DNA of 64,000 nt, from assembly GCA_965153355.1 (NCBI GenBank), contig OZ231127.1:60016001-60080000 (forward strand), written 5' to 3'. The stretch comes from Flaccisagitta enflata (Eukaryota; Chaetognatha; Sagittoidea; Aphragmophora). How positions within the stretch are numbered: position 1 is the first letter of the stretch; each line of letters opens with the position of its first letter. A model generated the notes under the pieces. It saw nothing but the letters and a program-made list of their open reading frames with translations. It ran no database searches and was not told the DNA's origin. A program made the translations under genes and the position numbers. Below are positions 11,240-22,227 of the stretch, piece by piece.

Positions 11240-11675
11240 CGCAAAAGCGTCAGATGGTCAGCGGTACCCATGCCCTGCCTAAGAAGGTTGTGATTTGTGT
11301 TGAGGTGGGGAGCAGGGCAGCGGCCCCGAAGGGGTCGATGACCTATGCTTTCACACACATGGGGAATTTTCTCCTTCTTCTAGCGATTAGGTTTGAGGCT
11401 GGGTTTCAGACCTTTGGGCTGGGATTTGGGCCTTGGGGCCGGGACTTGGGGCCCAAGGCTGGGATTCAGGCCTGAAGGCTGAGATTTGGGCCTTGAGGCT
11501 ATGATTTTGGCTTCAAGGCTGGGATTTTGGCCGCGAGACTGATTTGGGCCTCAAGGCTAGAATTTGAGTTGGGGGGGTCAGGGGGGGGACGGAGAAGAAG
11601 GAGAAGGAGAAGGAGAAAATTCCCCATATGTGTGAAAGCATAGGTCATTGACCCCTTCGGGGCCGCTGCCCAAAA
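11240..11675 (+). mobile_element. Family C stem-loop minisatellite element (copy C1)
   Basis: One-sided module N (AGATGGTCAGCGGTACCC) is followed by module M: GGGCAGCGGCCCCGAAGG, GATGACCTATGCTTTCACAC, GGGGAATTTTCTCC. Then comes a ~20 bp minisatellite (AGGCTGGGATTTGGGCC type, 11,390-11,565), and M reverse-complemented (GGAGAAAATTCCCC, GTGTGAAAGCATAGGTCAT, CCCCTTCGGGGCCGCTGCCC). M itself contains a small perfect hairpin, GGCCCCGAAGGGGCC. Same structure at 62,276 and, inverted, at 25,052. Confidence 0.8.
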
Positions 11676-11875
11676 GGAAGGAGGAAAAGGAGAAAAGGAA
11701 AAAAGGGAAGAAAAAAAAAGAAGAAGAGAAAAAAAAAGAAAAGAAAAGAAAAGAAAAGAAAAGGAAAAGAAAAGGAAAAGAAAAAGGAAAAGAAAAAAGA
11801 GAAAAAAAGGGAAAGGAAGAAAAATCAAATTGAGAGAAAAAGAAGAGTAGGAAAACGATTAAAAAAAAAAAAAAA
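11676..11875. repeat. Purine-rich low-complexity tract
   Basis: AAAAGG/AAAGAA repeats directly after the C1 element; both strands give artificial Lys/Glu or Phe/Leu frames. Confidence 0.9.
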
Positions 11876-11907
11876 ACAAGGGCATTTCTTTTAAGTCAAA
11901 AATATAA

Positions 11908-11994
11908 TGTGATGGATGGATGGACTGACGGATGGATGGGCAGATGGATGGACTGACAAAGGAATATGTAGCTGTGTGCATGCAACTAGAAATT
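11908..11994 (+). mobile_element. Degraded family A tail
   Basis: A GATGGATG/GACTGACG array, then GACAAAGGAATATGTAG and TGTGTGCATGCAACTAGAAA, recognisable as a decayed array-plus-terminus. Confidence 0.5.
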
Positions 11995-12599
11995 CATCAA
12001 CAATCCAAGTACCATCAAAACCATTTAAGTAGAATCAAGGATGAATTTGAATGTGTTTTTGATAGCTGAAACCCCGTTTTATGGTAACTTTCTGTTTGAT
12101 GTTAGTCAAGATAGTCTGTCGGAAGATCTAGTGTACATATCCTGCTGCAAGGAAGAAAATCATAATCAAGAGGCCTGTTGCTGAATGACCCAAGCCCGAA
12201 TTCAAGACTCCTGGGGACCTGGGGAAATGTCTTTTCTGATGAATTAGCTACAAATTAAAGGCAAAAAAAAGAAAAAAAAATTGGCTTAGAAATATAGAAT
12301 TGATAGTTCAATTATAGCAAAGAACAAGCATTTTTATGCATATTTTAATTAAAAAATTGTATTCATGGCTTCCAAAAGTAGGGAAAATATGTGAAAAGTG
12401 TGGTTACAGTTGCAACACTAATGCTTTTACCTCCTTAAGTTTGTTTAAAGGGATTTTTCTCAGATCAGAACAAAACTAGCCCGACCGGGCAAAGACGCGT
12501 CCTGACAGTGTCTCTGCGTGTATTGACATTGGGGCTACACATGTCAGATATATGAAGGGACAGATAGATGGCAGGACAGACAGAAGAAATGACCTCACA
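11995..12599. other. No gene seen
   Basis: AT-rich sequence without coding-like frames, leading into the outer end of the large palindrome. Confidence 0.4.
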
Positions 12600-13959
12600 G
12601 TCAGTGGACAAACCGGTATAGGTATAAATCTCTATGGGTCGTAACAATTCTCAGAGGAAAATCATTTCAAATGTTAGGTTAATCACTAAGTTGAAGAAGC
12701 TTTCTTTGCTTAGGAATTAACTAAGATCAGAGACATTTCTACAGAGAGGCCATGTAAAATGATGGAAAATCATGCTTTTCAAAAAGTCATCATGACCAAT
12801 ATATTCAGACATGAAATTTTGTGTAGATTACCAATCTGAAGGTGCCATTAAGCATATGGGCAGTCAAGGTATGCTGGAACAGCTTGTCAACAGCATCATT
12901 GAAGGACCTTTCAATAAATCCTGTAAAACTATATGCAGCAGTTTTTTTTTTTCAGATAATAGAGTTTCACAGCTTTGAATATGATTGAGGAAAAACAAAC
13001 ATTTGAATCAGGGTGAGTTGGAGCTGCTCGTCCACTGCATCACTGAAGAATCCCTTCCTCAACAGGCTATGTGAAATAATGAAAAATCATGTTTTTCAAA
13101 AAGTCATTGTAATCAATTCACTGTATTCAGACATGAAATATTGTGTAGATTGAAAATCTGAAGGTGCCACTAAGCATATGAGTAGTCAAGGTATGCTGGA
13201 ACAGCTCCTCAACAGCATCATTGAAGGACCTCTCAATAAATCATGTAAAACTATAGACAGAAGTTTTTTTTCCAGATAAGAAAGTTTCACAGCTGTAAAT
13301 GTAATAAGAGGAATAACAAAGATTTGAATCAGGGTGGGCTGGAACTGCTCGTCAATTGCATCTCTGAAGGATCCCTTCCACAAGAGGCTGTGCAAAATGC
13401 TGAAATTTCATGTTTTTCAAAAATTCATCATGACCAATATATTCAGACATGAAATTTGTTGTCGATTACAAATCTGAAGGTGTCAATAAGCATATGAGCA
13501 GTCAAGGTATGCTGAAACAGCTCGTCAACAGCATCATTGAAAGATGTATCCACAACACATGTAGAACTGTGTAAAGTGGAAGTCATTTTATGTTCAAATA
13601 AGAGGAAAAACAAATTTTTGAATAAGGGTGTTTAAAAGATGCTTGTCAACTGCATCACTAAAGGAACCCCTCCACAAAATCTAGGTTCCCAATGCAACAA
13701 CATTTTTTTGCTGTAAAATGTTTGGAAATTTTACAGATATGCATAGAATTAGAGGAAAAGAAATCAAGAAAAAGTAAGGTGTGCTGGAAGTGTTTGTCAA
13801 TTGCTTCATTGAAAGACTGCTCTAAAACTCATTAAGTTCTACTGAAATACCACACCATCTATGATAAAGGAAAACAACAAGATTTCTCCTCTGCACATGA
13901 AAAAGTTTGGATGAAATTGTGTGACATGTGCAACAATTCATCCTATATAAAACTCATAC

Positions 13960-14233
13960 AATTTTGAGGTAACTAGTGGTAGGAAGGGTGGGGGAGGGCC
14001 AGTTTGACCACTTTTTGCCTCAGTCTGCAAACCTAACCTAAATCTAACACTTCCCTTAACCTTAAGATTATCTCTGCAACTAAACTTAAACCCAGCCCAG
14101 TACAGCCTCTAACCTTAAGCAAACCATCCCTTGTTACCCCTCACCACATGAGGCATCTATAAGAAATTCTAGCCGTGAGTTTAACTGAATATAGATTCTG
14201 ATAAATTGTCCTGACCAAATTTTTATCACTAAG
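13960..14233. other. Non-mirrored stretch in the left arm of the palindrome
   Basis: AACCTAACC/TAACCTTAAG-type sequence without a counterpart in the right arm. It appears to be an insertion or a loss on the other side. Confidence 0.4.
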
Positions 14234-14330
14234 AACAAGTAACGCAGGTCTCAATATTGTAGCGGATAAATGAGCAGAGGCGTCTTAGCCCCATCCACAC
14301 TCCAACCACCACTCACTACAGAGGTGTACT
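14234..14330 (+). mobile_element. Family B 5' fragment
   Basis: GAACAAGTAACGCAGGTC, AATATTGTAGCGGATAAAT and GAGCAGAGGCGTC match the start of B copies; the remainder is missing. Confidence 0.55.
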
Positions 14331-14394
14331 TGAAGGGTTAGCTGGTGTAGCCATGGCGAGCTCTAGCTTTTGAAATTTTTCGGGGGCACAACAA

Positions 14395-14396
<2 letters not shown>

Positions 14397-14485
<89 letters not shown>
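14397..14485. repeat. (GA)n microsatellite
   Basis: Pure GA array of about 44 units. Confidence 0.95.
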
Positions 14486-14487
<2 letters not shown>

Positions 14488-14573
14488 TGTAAAAATGAGT
14501 GCCGCTGAGAGAAACTAAGAGGGGTATTACCCTGCATCTCTCATCGATTTCAGAAAAAGTTTATGTTTTGAAT

Positions 14574-14770
14574 TTTTTTAGTCGCATGTACGCGACTCTA
14601 CAACTCGCTTTGTCCGTTCGTTGATTGGTCGGTCGGTCGGTCACACTTTACTTTTTTTATGATTCTATTTTTCTGACCTCACTGCTCCTGCCCAAATGGT
14701 CTAGTGACCTCAAATATGGCCCCTGCCCACCTGCACGCAACTTCGGTAGCCGTGCATCTGGCCTTGTTTC
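14574..14770 (-). mobile_element. Complete family A element, inverted
   Basis: Reading plus: TTTTTTTAGTCGCATGTACG, GACTCTACAACTCGCTTTG, GGTCGGTCGGTC, TGACCTCACTGCTCCTGCCC, AAATGGTCTAGTGACCTCAA, CCTGCACGCAACTTCGGTAG, GCATCTGGCCTTGTTT. This is the best-preserved A copy with both ends. Confidence 0.8.
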
Positions 14771-14902
14771 CTAAAGCTCAAGTGGAAAGCCAAAAACAAT
14801 TTCTCATGAAATGGACAACAAGTTAACAACTTCTCTCTTTCATTTTTCATTTGTCTTCAATGTTTAAGCAAATAGTTTTCTTATGATTGAGCATATGAAG
14901 TA

Positions 14903-15511
14903 CGCTGAGGAGAATACACTTTTTTTCATGCAGGGACCCAGAGGAGGGCCCAGATATTTTTATTTTGATGTAACAAATGTATTCTAAAAATTTTAGGACC
15001 ATAAATGTTCTTGAACATTCATCATATTGCGATTGAAAAATAGCTCATCCTTAAGGGGGTCAAAAATTCAAAATCATTTTACCTCAAAACTGAGGCCAGA
15101 TTCAGATTCCTTGTAAAAAATTATGTCAGATACTATGTTTTCTTTTTTCAAAATTTTGTTTTTAAGCTGAAAAAAATGCAAAAAACCTTTAAAAAGACCT
15201 TGTTTTTTAAAAACCTTTATTTTTGGAGGTTTTTTGCATTTTTTTGGCTTAGAATCAAAATTCTGAAAAAAGAAAATATAGTATCTGACATAATTTTTTA
15301 CAAGGAATCTGAATCTGGCATCAGATTTGAGGAAAAATGATTTTGAAATTTTGGCCCCTTTAAGGATGAGCTATTCTTCAGGTGCGATATGATGAATGGT
15401 TGAGAATGGCTGTGGTCCTGAAATTTTTAGAATACATTAGTTGCATCAAAATAAAAAAATCTGGGCCCTCCTCTGGGTCCCTGCATGAAAAAAAGTGTAT
15501 TCTCCTCAGCG
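14903..15511. mobile_element. 609 bp palindromic MITE with TA target duplication
   Basis: Starts CGCTGAGGAGAATACAC and ends GTGTATTCTCCTCAGCG, with TA outside each end. Arms remain complementary to the centre (CATGCAGGGACCCAGAGGAG; GAATCTGAATCTGG; TTTTGCATTTTTT). It lies exactly at the centre of the larger 12.6-17.84 kb palindrome. Confidence 0.85.
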
Positions 15512-15627
15512 TAATATGAAGTTGTTATGAAGACAAAATTGTGATGCAGTTGACAATTGGTTTCAGTACTTTTTCCTCTAATTCTATGCATATGAGTAGA
15601 TTTCCCAAAGACTTTACTGCCAAAACT

Positions 15628-15850
15628 AGGCCGGATACACGGCTACCCTAGTTGCATGTGGGCAGGGGTGTTGACAGAAAAGGTCACTAGGGTATTTGGG
15701 CAGGAGCAGTGAGCTAAAAAAGCTCAAAAATGCCAAAAATGTTAAAAGGGGACCAACTGACCAACCAACCAATTAACCAACCAATGGATGGACGGACGGA
15801 CGGACAAAACGGGGTGTACACTGTAGAGTTGCATAACGCACAACTAAAAA
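15628..15850 (+). mobile_element. Family A element copy
   Basis: GGCCGGATACACGGCTACCC, TTGGGCAGGAGCAGTGAG, CCAACC and GGACGGAC arrays, ACAAAACGGGGTGTACAC, CGCACAACTAAAAA. It is the mirror counterpart of the copy at 14,574-14,770 but has diverged internally. Confidence 0.75.
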
Positions 15851-16139
15851 TGTCCTTGCAATAGAAGCCACTTGAGTTGTGGAGGTGATCCCTCAGTGAT
15901 GCATTTGACAAGTAGCTCCTGCACAGTGCACACCCTGATGCAATTTTTTTTCTTGTTCAATAAATTGCTGTACAATAAATTCATCTGGAATCAAAATTAC
16001 TTCTGCTGCTTTTAGTTCTGGATGAGCTATGGAGAGGGCCCTCAATGATGCTGTTGGAAAATAGTTCCAAACTTTGACTGCTCAAATGCCAAGTTACACC
16101 TTTAGATTTGTAATTGAAACAAAGTTATACGTCTTAATA

Positions 16140-16970
16140 ACAGGGTGTGCAAAATTATCCGCAATTGCTTCATGGAAAGAAAACTGTACTTAAAAGTGAC
16201 CCAGCACAATGAAATTTTGACAAGAGTGCCCCAGTTAGTCATGCTAGAAGCTAGAATCGATTGCAGGTATTTTCTATCCCCCTTGTCACTATGGGGGTCA
16301 AATGATTTGAAGCAAAGATTTTGGTTTTGACAGGATTTAATTCCATTGGCAAAAAAGGTTATAAAATCATAGGTTATTGTATTTGTGACTGCTCAAAAAT
16401 GATTTTCTCTGCATGGCACATGTTATGCTGAAGGAGGTTAATTATATCCCTATGAATGGAGTTGAAATAAAGCAAATAAATTAAGCCTAAAGTACAAGAA
16501 AAATTAATAACAGAATTTTTAAATATTTTGATAAATTTTTTAAAGGAGTGTTTCATTACTATGAAATTTACCTAAAAAGTTGTATCCTTGACTTTTATTA
16601 GTTTAATTTTGAATAAAAAAAACCATTGTCGTCCATGCGCTCATTAGGGTGACCACAGGCGGCACCCTAAGCAGATCTTCTGCTTAGTCTCTCTCTCTTT
16701 GTTCCCATTGTCTCTATCTCTGGTTTTTGCCACTTTACCTTCATCTTTCTCTCTCCTTATTTGTCTCATTTTCTCATTTCTTCTCCCCTGAAGAAGGCTG
16801 ATGTTTTTCGGTCAAAATATTGGGAATAAATGGTATTTCAATGTTTGTTTATGATCCGTCTAATACAATCATAATTTTTTATACATGCTACTTATGCTTT
16901 TAAAAATCATCATCCTCTTTGGTTTTTAAGAAAATCAAGTGCGAATTGCGGATAATTTTGCACACCCTGT
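16140..16970. mobile_element. 831 bp TIR element (MITE) with TA target duplication
   Basis: Termini ACAGGGTGTGCAAAATTATC and GATAATTTTGCACACCCTGT are inverted copies extending about 26 bases inward (through CGCAATT), flanked by TA at 16,138 and 16,971. It interrupts one unit of the palindrome's right arm, whose sequence resumes at 16,973. No transposase frame. An internal CTGAAGAAGGCTGATG near 16,790 followed by GGGAATAAA resembles a motif common in invertebrate retroelement tails. Confidence 0.88.
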
Positions 16971-17925
16971 TACTTTGGAAAAGATAACTTTTTGAAAAAA
17001 CATGACTTATGATTGTTTTGCATGGCCACCCATAGAGGGGATCCTTCAGTGATGCAGTTGACAAGCAGGTGCAACAAACCCTTTTTTAAATCTTTGTTTT
17101 TTGTCATGTTCTATACAAAGCTCTGAAACATACTTATCTGAAAACAAAATTACTTCAGTCGCATATGGTTCTAAATGAGTTGTGAAGAGGTCCTTCAATG
17201 ATGCTATTGACGAGCTGTTCCGGCATACCTTGTGCGCTCAAATGCCAAGTGACACCTTTGATTTGTAATCTACCAAAAGTTACATGTATGAATACATTGG
17301 TTATGATGATTTCTTGAAAAACAAAATTATTCATTATTTTGCCATTTGCATGGCCTCTCATAGAGGGGATCCTTCAGTGATGCAGTTGACAAGCAGGTGC
17401 AACACACCCTTATTCAAATTTTTGTTTTTCTATTTTCTTCATATTTTATACAAAACTGTAAAACATACTGATCTGATCTATCAAAAATGATATCCGCTGC
17501 ATATAGTTCTCCATGAGTTGTGGAGAGGTCTCCAATGATGGTGTTGACGAGCTGTTCCAGCATGCCTTGACTGCTCATATGCTCAGTGAAACCTTCAAAT
17601 TTGTAATCTGCACAAAATTTCACATCTGAAAATATTCGTCATGATGACTTTTTGAAAAACATGATTTTTCATCATTTTACATGGCCTCTCTGTAGAAATG
17701 TCTCTGATCTTAGCTTTTTCCTACGCCAAGAAAGATTCTTTGACTTAGTAATTAACTTAACCTCTGAAATGATCTCTCTCTTAGAAATATAACTACCAGT
17801 TGAGATTTATACCTATACCGGTTTGTCCACTGACTGCTCAGAGCTTTCCGAAGAGTGTCCGGTTTGATACGTAACATCGCCGCGAAAACTGCGATTTTCA
17901 AGGGAGCGTAACAGACACACAAATG

Positions 17926-18177
17926 GACAGACGGACGGAAGGACGGACTGAGGGACGGACGGACGGACGGACGGACGGACGGACGGATGGACGGATGGAC
18001 GGACGGACGGACGGACGGTTGGTCCGTTCGTCATTGAGTTGAAAAGTGGGAAAACAAGCGATTTAGATACTTACTGTGTATGTTTGAGTGTGGAGGGTGG
18101 GTTGGAGTGTGGATGGGGGTTGGATGCCCCTGCACATATCCGTCCGCAACGATATTGTGACCCCGCCTCACTTGTTG
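17926..18177 (-). mobile_element. Family B element, inverted
   Basis: A GGAC array (17,926-18,017), then GTTGAAAAGTGGGAAAAC, GGGTTGGAGTGTGGATGGGG, CCGCAACGATATTGTGACCC and CACTTGTT, the reverse complement of the B start. Confidence 0.75.
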
Positions 18178-18197
18178 TCTTTCTTTCTCCTCGCGTC

Positions 18198-18201
18198 AGT
18201 C

Positions 18202-18292
<91 letters not shown>
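18198..18292. repeat. (CTGT)n(CT)n compound microsatellite
   Basis: About 17 CTGT units passing into CT units. Confidence 0.95.
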
Positions 18293-18299
18293 TGCTCCC

Positions 18300-19600
18300 T
18301 CTCTTCGCCATGCCCATGCCCATGTGACCAGTAGACACTTCTTCGTTGTTTGCCCTACATGAGAAATTAATCATGGGTCTTTCCTCTTCCTACGTCTTTA
18401 TTCATTGTTCAAGATAAGGAATATCGCAGAACGAAGTGGACCGTGAGCTTGATAACGTGGTTGCTAAACAACGGATATCTTTGGCAAGGAGCCTAGGAAG
18501 ATACCGGGATTAAGAGACATGTCACAGATAGACTTGGATTCGAAAATTTTCCCAGGTCAGTCAGGAGCTCAATATTTTGCATGGACCTGCTCAGCGCTTT
18601 CAATATTGCACGTTTCAAATTTCAAGGTTCTGGCTCAAATACTTTAGAAGTTATGAGCATTTGTTTGAACCATATCAAGCTGAAAAAATTTCAGGAGAAT
18701 TTTTAAACTTTCTTTTAGAATATGGCCGACACGAAAAGTTTTTTTTAAAAAATGAAATTACGAGATTTTGGATCTAGGCGAATCAAGCAATTTCCTATTG
18801 ATTGCACCCCACTTTTTTTTTCAAAAAAAAATCCTCAATAAGGGTTTTTTGGGGGGCTTCTATGGGCCCCTAAGAAGTTCAAAATTTGGGTCAATGAGAT
18901 GAAGAGAGTTAGGTGCATACGCCAAGGTAGCTTTCAGGACCAAATTCAAGCAGATTAGTTCAAGCTAGAGCTCATGCCGTTATTACCTTTGGACCGGCCA
19001 CATACAAAAGAGAAATAGGAAAATTCACAAGGACTCAGATTTCGGATCTGAGGTCAATCTCTATCACAGACTTCTGACTGACGTCAAAGATACACGTTCT
19101 GAATTTTACAGATTTTTCGATGGTGTAAGAAATTCTTGCCAATAACAAACATCGCTACTTGTTATTACCGCGAACAAGCTTGCTATTTTCTCGGTGAATT
19201 TATACATCGAACTCTCTCGCAGTATGTTGTCGCTATTTTTCTTGCCGGATCGGCAATGACTGTTAGTGGGCGTGGAATTCCATTTTTCAGCTCTAATGAT
19301 TTTAGAAGTAGGCTGAACTGGTTTATCGGTTTGTGTCATTTGGTCTTTAGTCTCACACACGCGACTGTAGCGGTAAGATTGTCTGTCAGTTGGCAGGTCG
19401 CGGTGTCCGTCCATCTACCCATCTATGCTTTGTTGATAAACACTTGGATTTAAAAGCCCTTACGGCTGTTTGTTTAATTATAAAACCTTTCTTAATTTCT
19501 TCCTACAATTCAAGGTTTGCTGCATAGTATAGTATGCAGTGCATACCAGCCTTGTTTTTTTCATTCTTTAGAAAACATCATTCGGCTTTATCAGCAAAAA
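18300..19600. other. Mostly unannotated; possible exon only
   Basis: 18,420-19,060 is AT-rich with no coding-like frame. The weak candidate exon at 19,169-19,312 is listed separately. The plus-strand frame 19,136-19,453 overlaps it antisense and has no recognisable domain. Confidence 0.4.
19169..19312 (-). CDS. Possible next exon of the GPCR gene (third intracellular loop), weak
   Basis: A minus-strand open stretch of 48 codons is bounded by GTTCAG on the acceptor side and GCG|GTAATAA on the donor side. It would start and end at a codon boundary, matching the phase in which the TM5 exon at 22,228 ends. The peptide is hydrophilic and Lys/Ser/Asn-rich (for example NSTPTNSHCRSGKKNSDN), as third intracellular loops often are, but such loops are poorly conserved and nothing in it is diagnostic. 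It does not reach a TM6 signature. The opposite strand also carries an open frame (19,136-19,453), so chance is a real alternative. A fragment of the dispersed GTCGCGTG element seems to begin just beyond the acceptor, near 19,355. Confidence 0.22.
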
Positions 19601-19628
19601 AAAGAAAAAAACGTGTGGGGGGGGGGAA

Positions 19629-19921
<293 letters not shown>

Positions 19922-20011
19922 CTTTCGCTCACTAGGCCATTCTCATTTAGACCAACAGACTCGTTTATTCCATTGCAACAGCTAGCTTCTTCACGCTATC
20001 TAACTACTAAC

Positions 20012-20550
20012 TAGTCATCCAAGGATCGCACATGGTCAGCGGTACCCGATGCCCTGCTGAATGATCCAGTGAAGAAGTGGAGTGAGAGCAGGGCAGCGGC
20101 CCCAAAGGGCCGATGTCCTGTAGAACACAGGGGGGAATTTCGAGACATCCGTCCGTCCTGAGGGGCTCTGGCTGGCTGATTTAAGCCACTGAAGGCATAT
20201 CTGAGGGTTGGAGGGCATAATTAAGGCTTGGAGAGCAGATTTGAGGTTTGGCGGGCTGGTTTTAAGCTTGGAGGGCTGATTGAAGGTCTGGAGGGCAGAT
20301 TTGAGGTCTGGGAGGCAGATTTAGGGCATAGGAGGGGGGCTGATTTGAAGCCAAGAGGGCTGATTTTAGGCCTGGAGGGCTGAATTGAGTCCTGGGAGGG
20401 CTAATTTAAGGCCTTGATGGTCAACGGGGGGGGGGGACGGAAGGACGGAAGGACGGAAGGACGGAAGGACGGAAGGACGGACGGACGGACGTCTCGAAAT
20501 TCCCCCCTGTGTTCTACAGGACATCGGCCCTTTGGGGCCGCTGCCCAAAA
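20012..20550 (+). mobile_element. Family C element, subtype 2 (copy C2)
   Basis: Module N begins AGTCATCCAAGGATCGCACA and GGTCAGCGGTACCC. M is GGGCAGCGGCCCCAAAGG, GATGTCCTGTAGAACACAG, GGGGAATTTCGAGAC, and the inverted M' sits at 20,492-20,550. Between them is a ~22-25 bp repeat (GGAGGGCTGATTTGAGG type) and a GGAAGGAC array. It differs from C1 in the inner part of M. Confidence 0.8.
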
Positions 20551-20559
20551 AGCCAATTA

Positions 20560-20775
20560 ACTTCTTACGCCACCTAACCAATTCATGTCTCCTCGCCATC
20601 AGCCAGTTCCACGCCACTCAACACCTTTCCGCGTCACGTAACTTGAGCCACCTCATTAGAACTTAGATTGAGTCTTAGAAGCCTTTTTTACACGTCTCGA
20701 AAGCGCGTCATTCTTGTCACCTATTCTTGCTTCTTACGACTCAATGCGTTTCCGACATATATGTAATTCGGAAAC
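20560..20775. other. No gene seen
   Basis: Short single-copy-looking spacer between the C2 element and a family A copy. Confidence 0.4.
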
Positions 20776-20957
20776 TTTTTAGTCGCGTGCTACGCGACTC
20801 TACACCCAGCTTTGTCGGTCCGTCCGTCCGTCCGTCCATCCGTCGGTCCCTCCGTCTGTCCGTCCGGCTGTCCGTCCGTCCGTCCGTCCGTCCGTCCGTC
20901 CGTCCGTCCGTCCGTCCGTCCGTCCGTCCGTCCGTCCGTCCGTCCGTCCGTCCGTCC
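20776..20957 (-). mobile_element. Family A terminus with expanded (CCGT)n array
   Basis: TTTTTAGTCGCGTGCTACGC, GACTCTACACCCAGCTTTG, then an unusually long CCGT array (about 20,818-20,957). The other end is not recognisable. Confidence 0.8.
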
Positions 20958-21480
20958 AACATAAACGAAAACAGACACAATCATTCTTAATGCACGTTTT
21001 CACATTTTCCATCTTGATCATTACGTCTAAAGGACCAACAGATGAACAAACCCTCTTTTAGAGTCGCGGGCTCGGAAATAAAGATTTTTTGTTTGTTGTC
21101 CGGTCGTTTCAGAAGGTGTTGCAACATAGGAGGGATCAATTAACACTACTTAATTAAAGAATCGAGAGAAATAGCGAAGTTTTGTTAGCTAATCCCCTAT
21201 CAATTTGATGTTGTCCTTTTTGCTAATTTGCATTAGGTTGAATTAACGCGAATTTTTGCTATTAGTGACTAATATTAAAGGACAGAGAGGTATAAGCCCT
21301 CGATTATTAAATGATGAAAACCTTCGAGAACTTTTCCCAATGAGACAGATTGTGCGAAATGGATAGAAACGGAAGAGCATTACCTTTGAATCCCTTAGCA
21401 ATTATGGAACTCTTATGATTTCATTGTAGACACTTGCACTTTTTACTCCATTCAAGTTTGTAGAACGCTTAAGTAATACA
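20958..21480. other. No gene seen
   Basis: AT-rich. A decayed element tail (CAACAGATGAACAAACCCTC, TTAGAGTCGCGGGCTCGGAA) lies at 21,035-21,080. Confidence 0.45.
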
Positions 21481-21675
21481 AACAAGGCCAAGTAGGCCAA
21501 TAGGTGCGACGTGTGGATCGTCGAACGAATGCGTTACCGACCAACCAACCGACCAACCGACCGACCAACCGACGGACACAGCCAGTTATAGAGGTGCTTT
21601 GTCGCACCTAAAAATTACCGACCGACCGACCGACAAAGCGGGGTGTTGTAGAGTCTCGTAGCACGCGACTAAAAA
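21481..21675 (+). mobile_element. Family A variant pair, head-to-tail
   Basis: AACAAGGCCAAGTAGGCC, GTGCGACGTGTGGATCGTCG, CCAACCGACC arrays, TTATAGAGGTGCTTTGTCGC, ACCTAAAAATTACCGACC, then GACAAAGCGGGGTGTTGTAG and GCACGCGACTAAAAA. The first unit has a variant end (TTTGTCGCACCTAAAAA); relatives are at 23,364 and 51,063. Confidence 0.75.
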
Positions 21676-22220
21676 TGTGTCGTTCCTCTATGCTGGTTGT
21701 CAAACACTTTTAGACTGGCTAGTCTATGTTCATCCACTTTCCATTCCAAGACGCACCCGAATTTCCAATCGGCAGAGTCATCATTTATTTACCGACGACC
21801 TGCATCGGTGATTGATCATCACAAACAGACAACTTTATCTAAAGCAGAGTTGATTTTGCCTTAACTTGAGATAATGGGGGCGCGCGTAGCATGCAGACAA
21901 ATAATATTAGAAGAGTGATCCTTGGAATATAGACTTAAGAAACCTTTTATTTCTCACATTTTCATTTTATCTAATTGAAATAAAAGTATTTTGAACAAAC
22001 ATGCTTTAAGAACATTGTTCAAAATTTGATATGCCATAACTTAAACCGAAAATACAATATTTAGCCGCCATTACTGGTCCCAATTATCAAAAGATAGATG
22101 ATGATAATGATGATGTTGATAATGCATGTATGTCCGCGAGACCATCAGCGATATCGTGATCATTCATCGCGATTGCACATTTTTTACGACTTATTCAAAT
22201 GAAATACATTGAAGAGTGTA
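21676..22220. other. Intron-like sequence downstream of the GPCR exon
   Basis: AT-rich with no second GPCR exon recognised; a GATGAT run occurs near 22,098. Confidence 0.4.
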
Positions 22221-22227
22221 AACTGAC

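Larger units (their letters stand above)
12600..17842. repeat. Large imperfect palindrome (5.2 kb) of ~320 bp units
   Basis: The outer ends match in inverted orientation: GTGGACAAACCGGTATAGGT at 12,604 against ACCTATACCGGTTTGTCCAC at 17,811. The same holds for GATCAGAGACATTTCTACAG (12,725 and 17,690). Both arms are built of a ~320 bp unit containing GACATGAAATTTTGTGTAGA, AGTCAAGGTATGCTGGAACA and GTCAACAGCATCATTGAA, with starts near 12,780, 13,090 and 13,410 on the left. Reversed units include starts near 17,530 and 17,200. Family A copies also lie symmetrically (14,574-14,770 and 15,628-15,850). The symmetry centre is about 15,207. No protein is encoded. Confidence 0.75.

Noticed and set aside
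16785-16835. Hammerhead ribozyme core inside the 831 bp MITE
   Set aside because: CTGAAGA and CGGTCAAAAT only loosely resemble the required CUGAUGA and GAAA blocks, and no closing stems were found.
20727-21021. Arg-Pro-Ser or Asp-Gly-Arg-Thr repeat proteins
   Set aside because: Translations of the CCGT array of a family A element.
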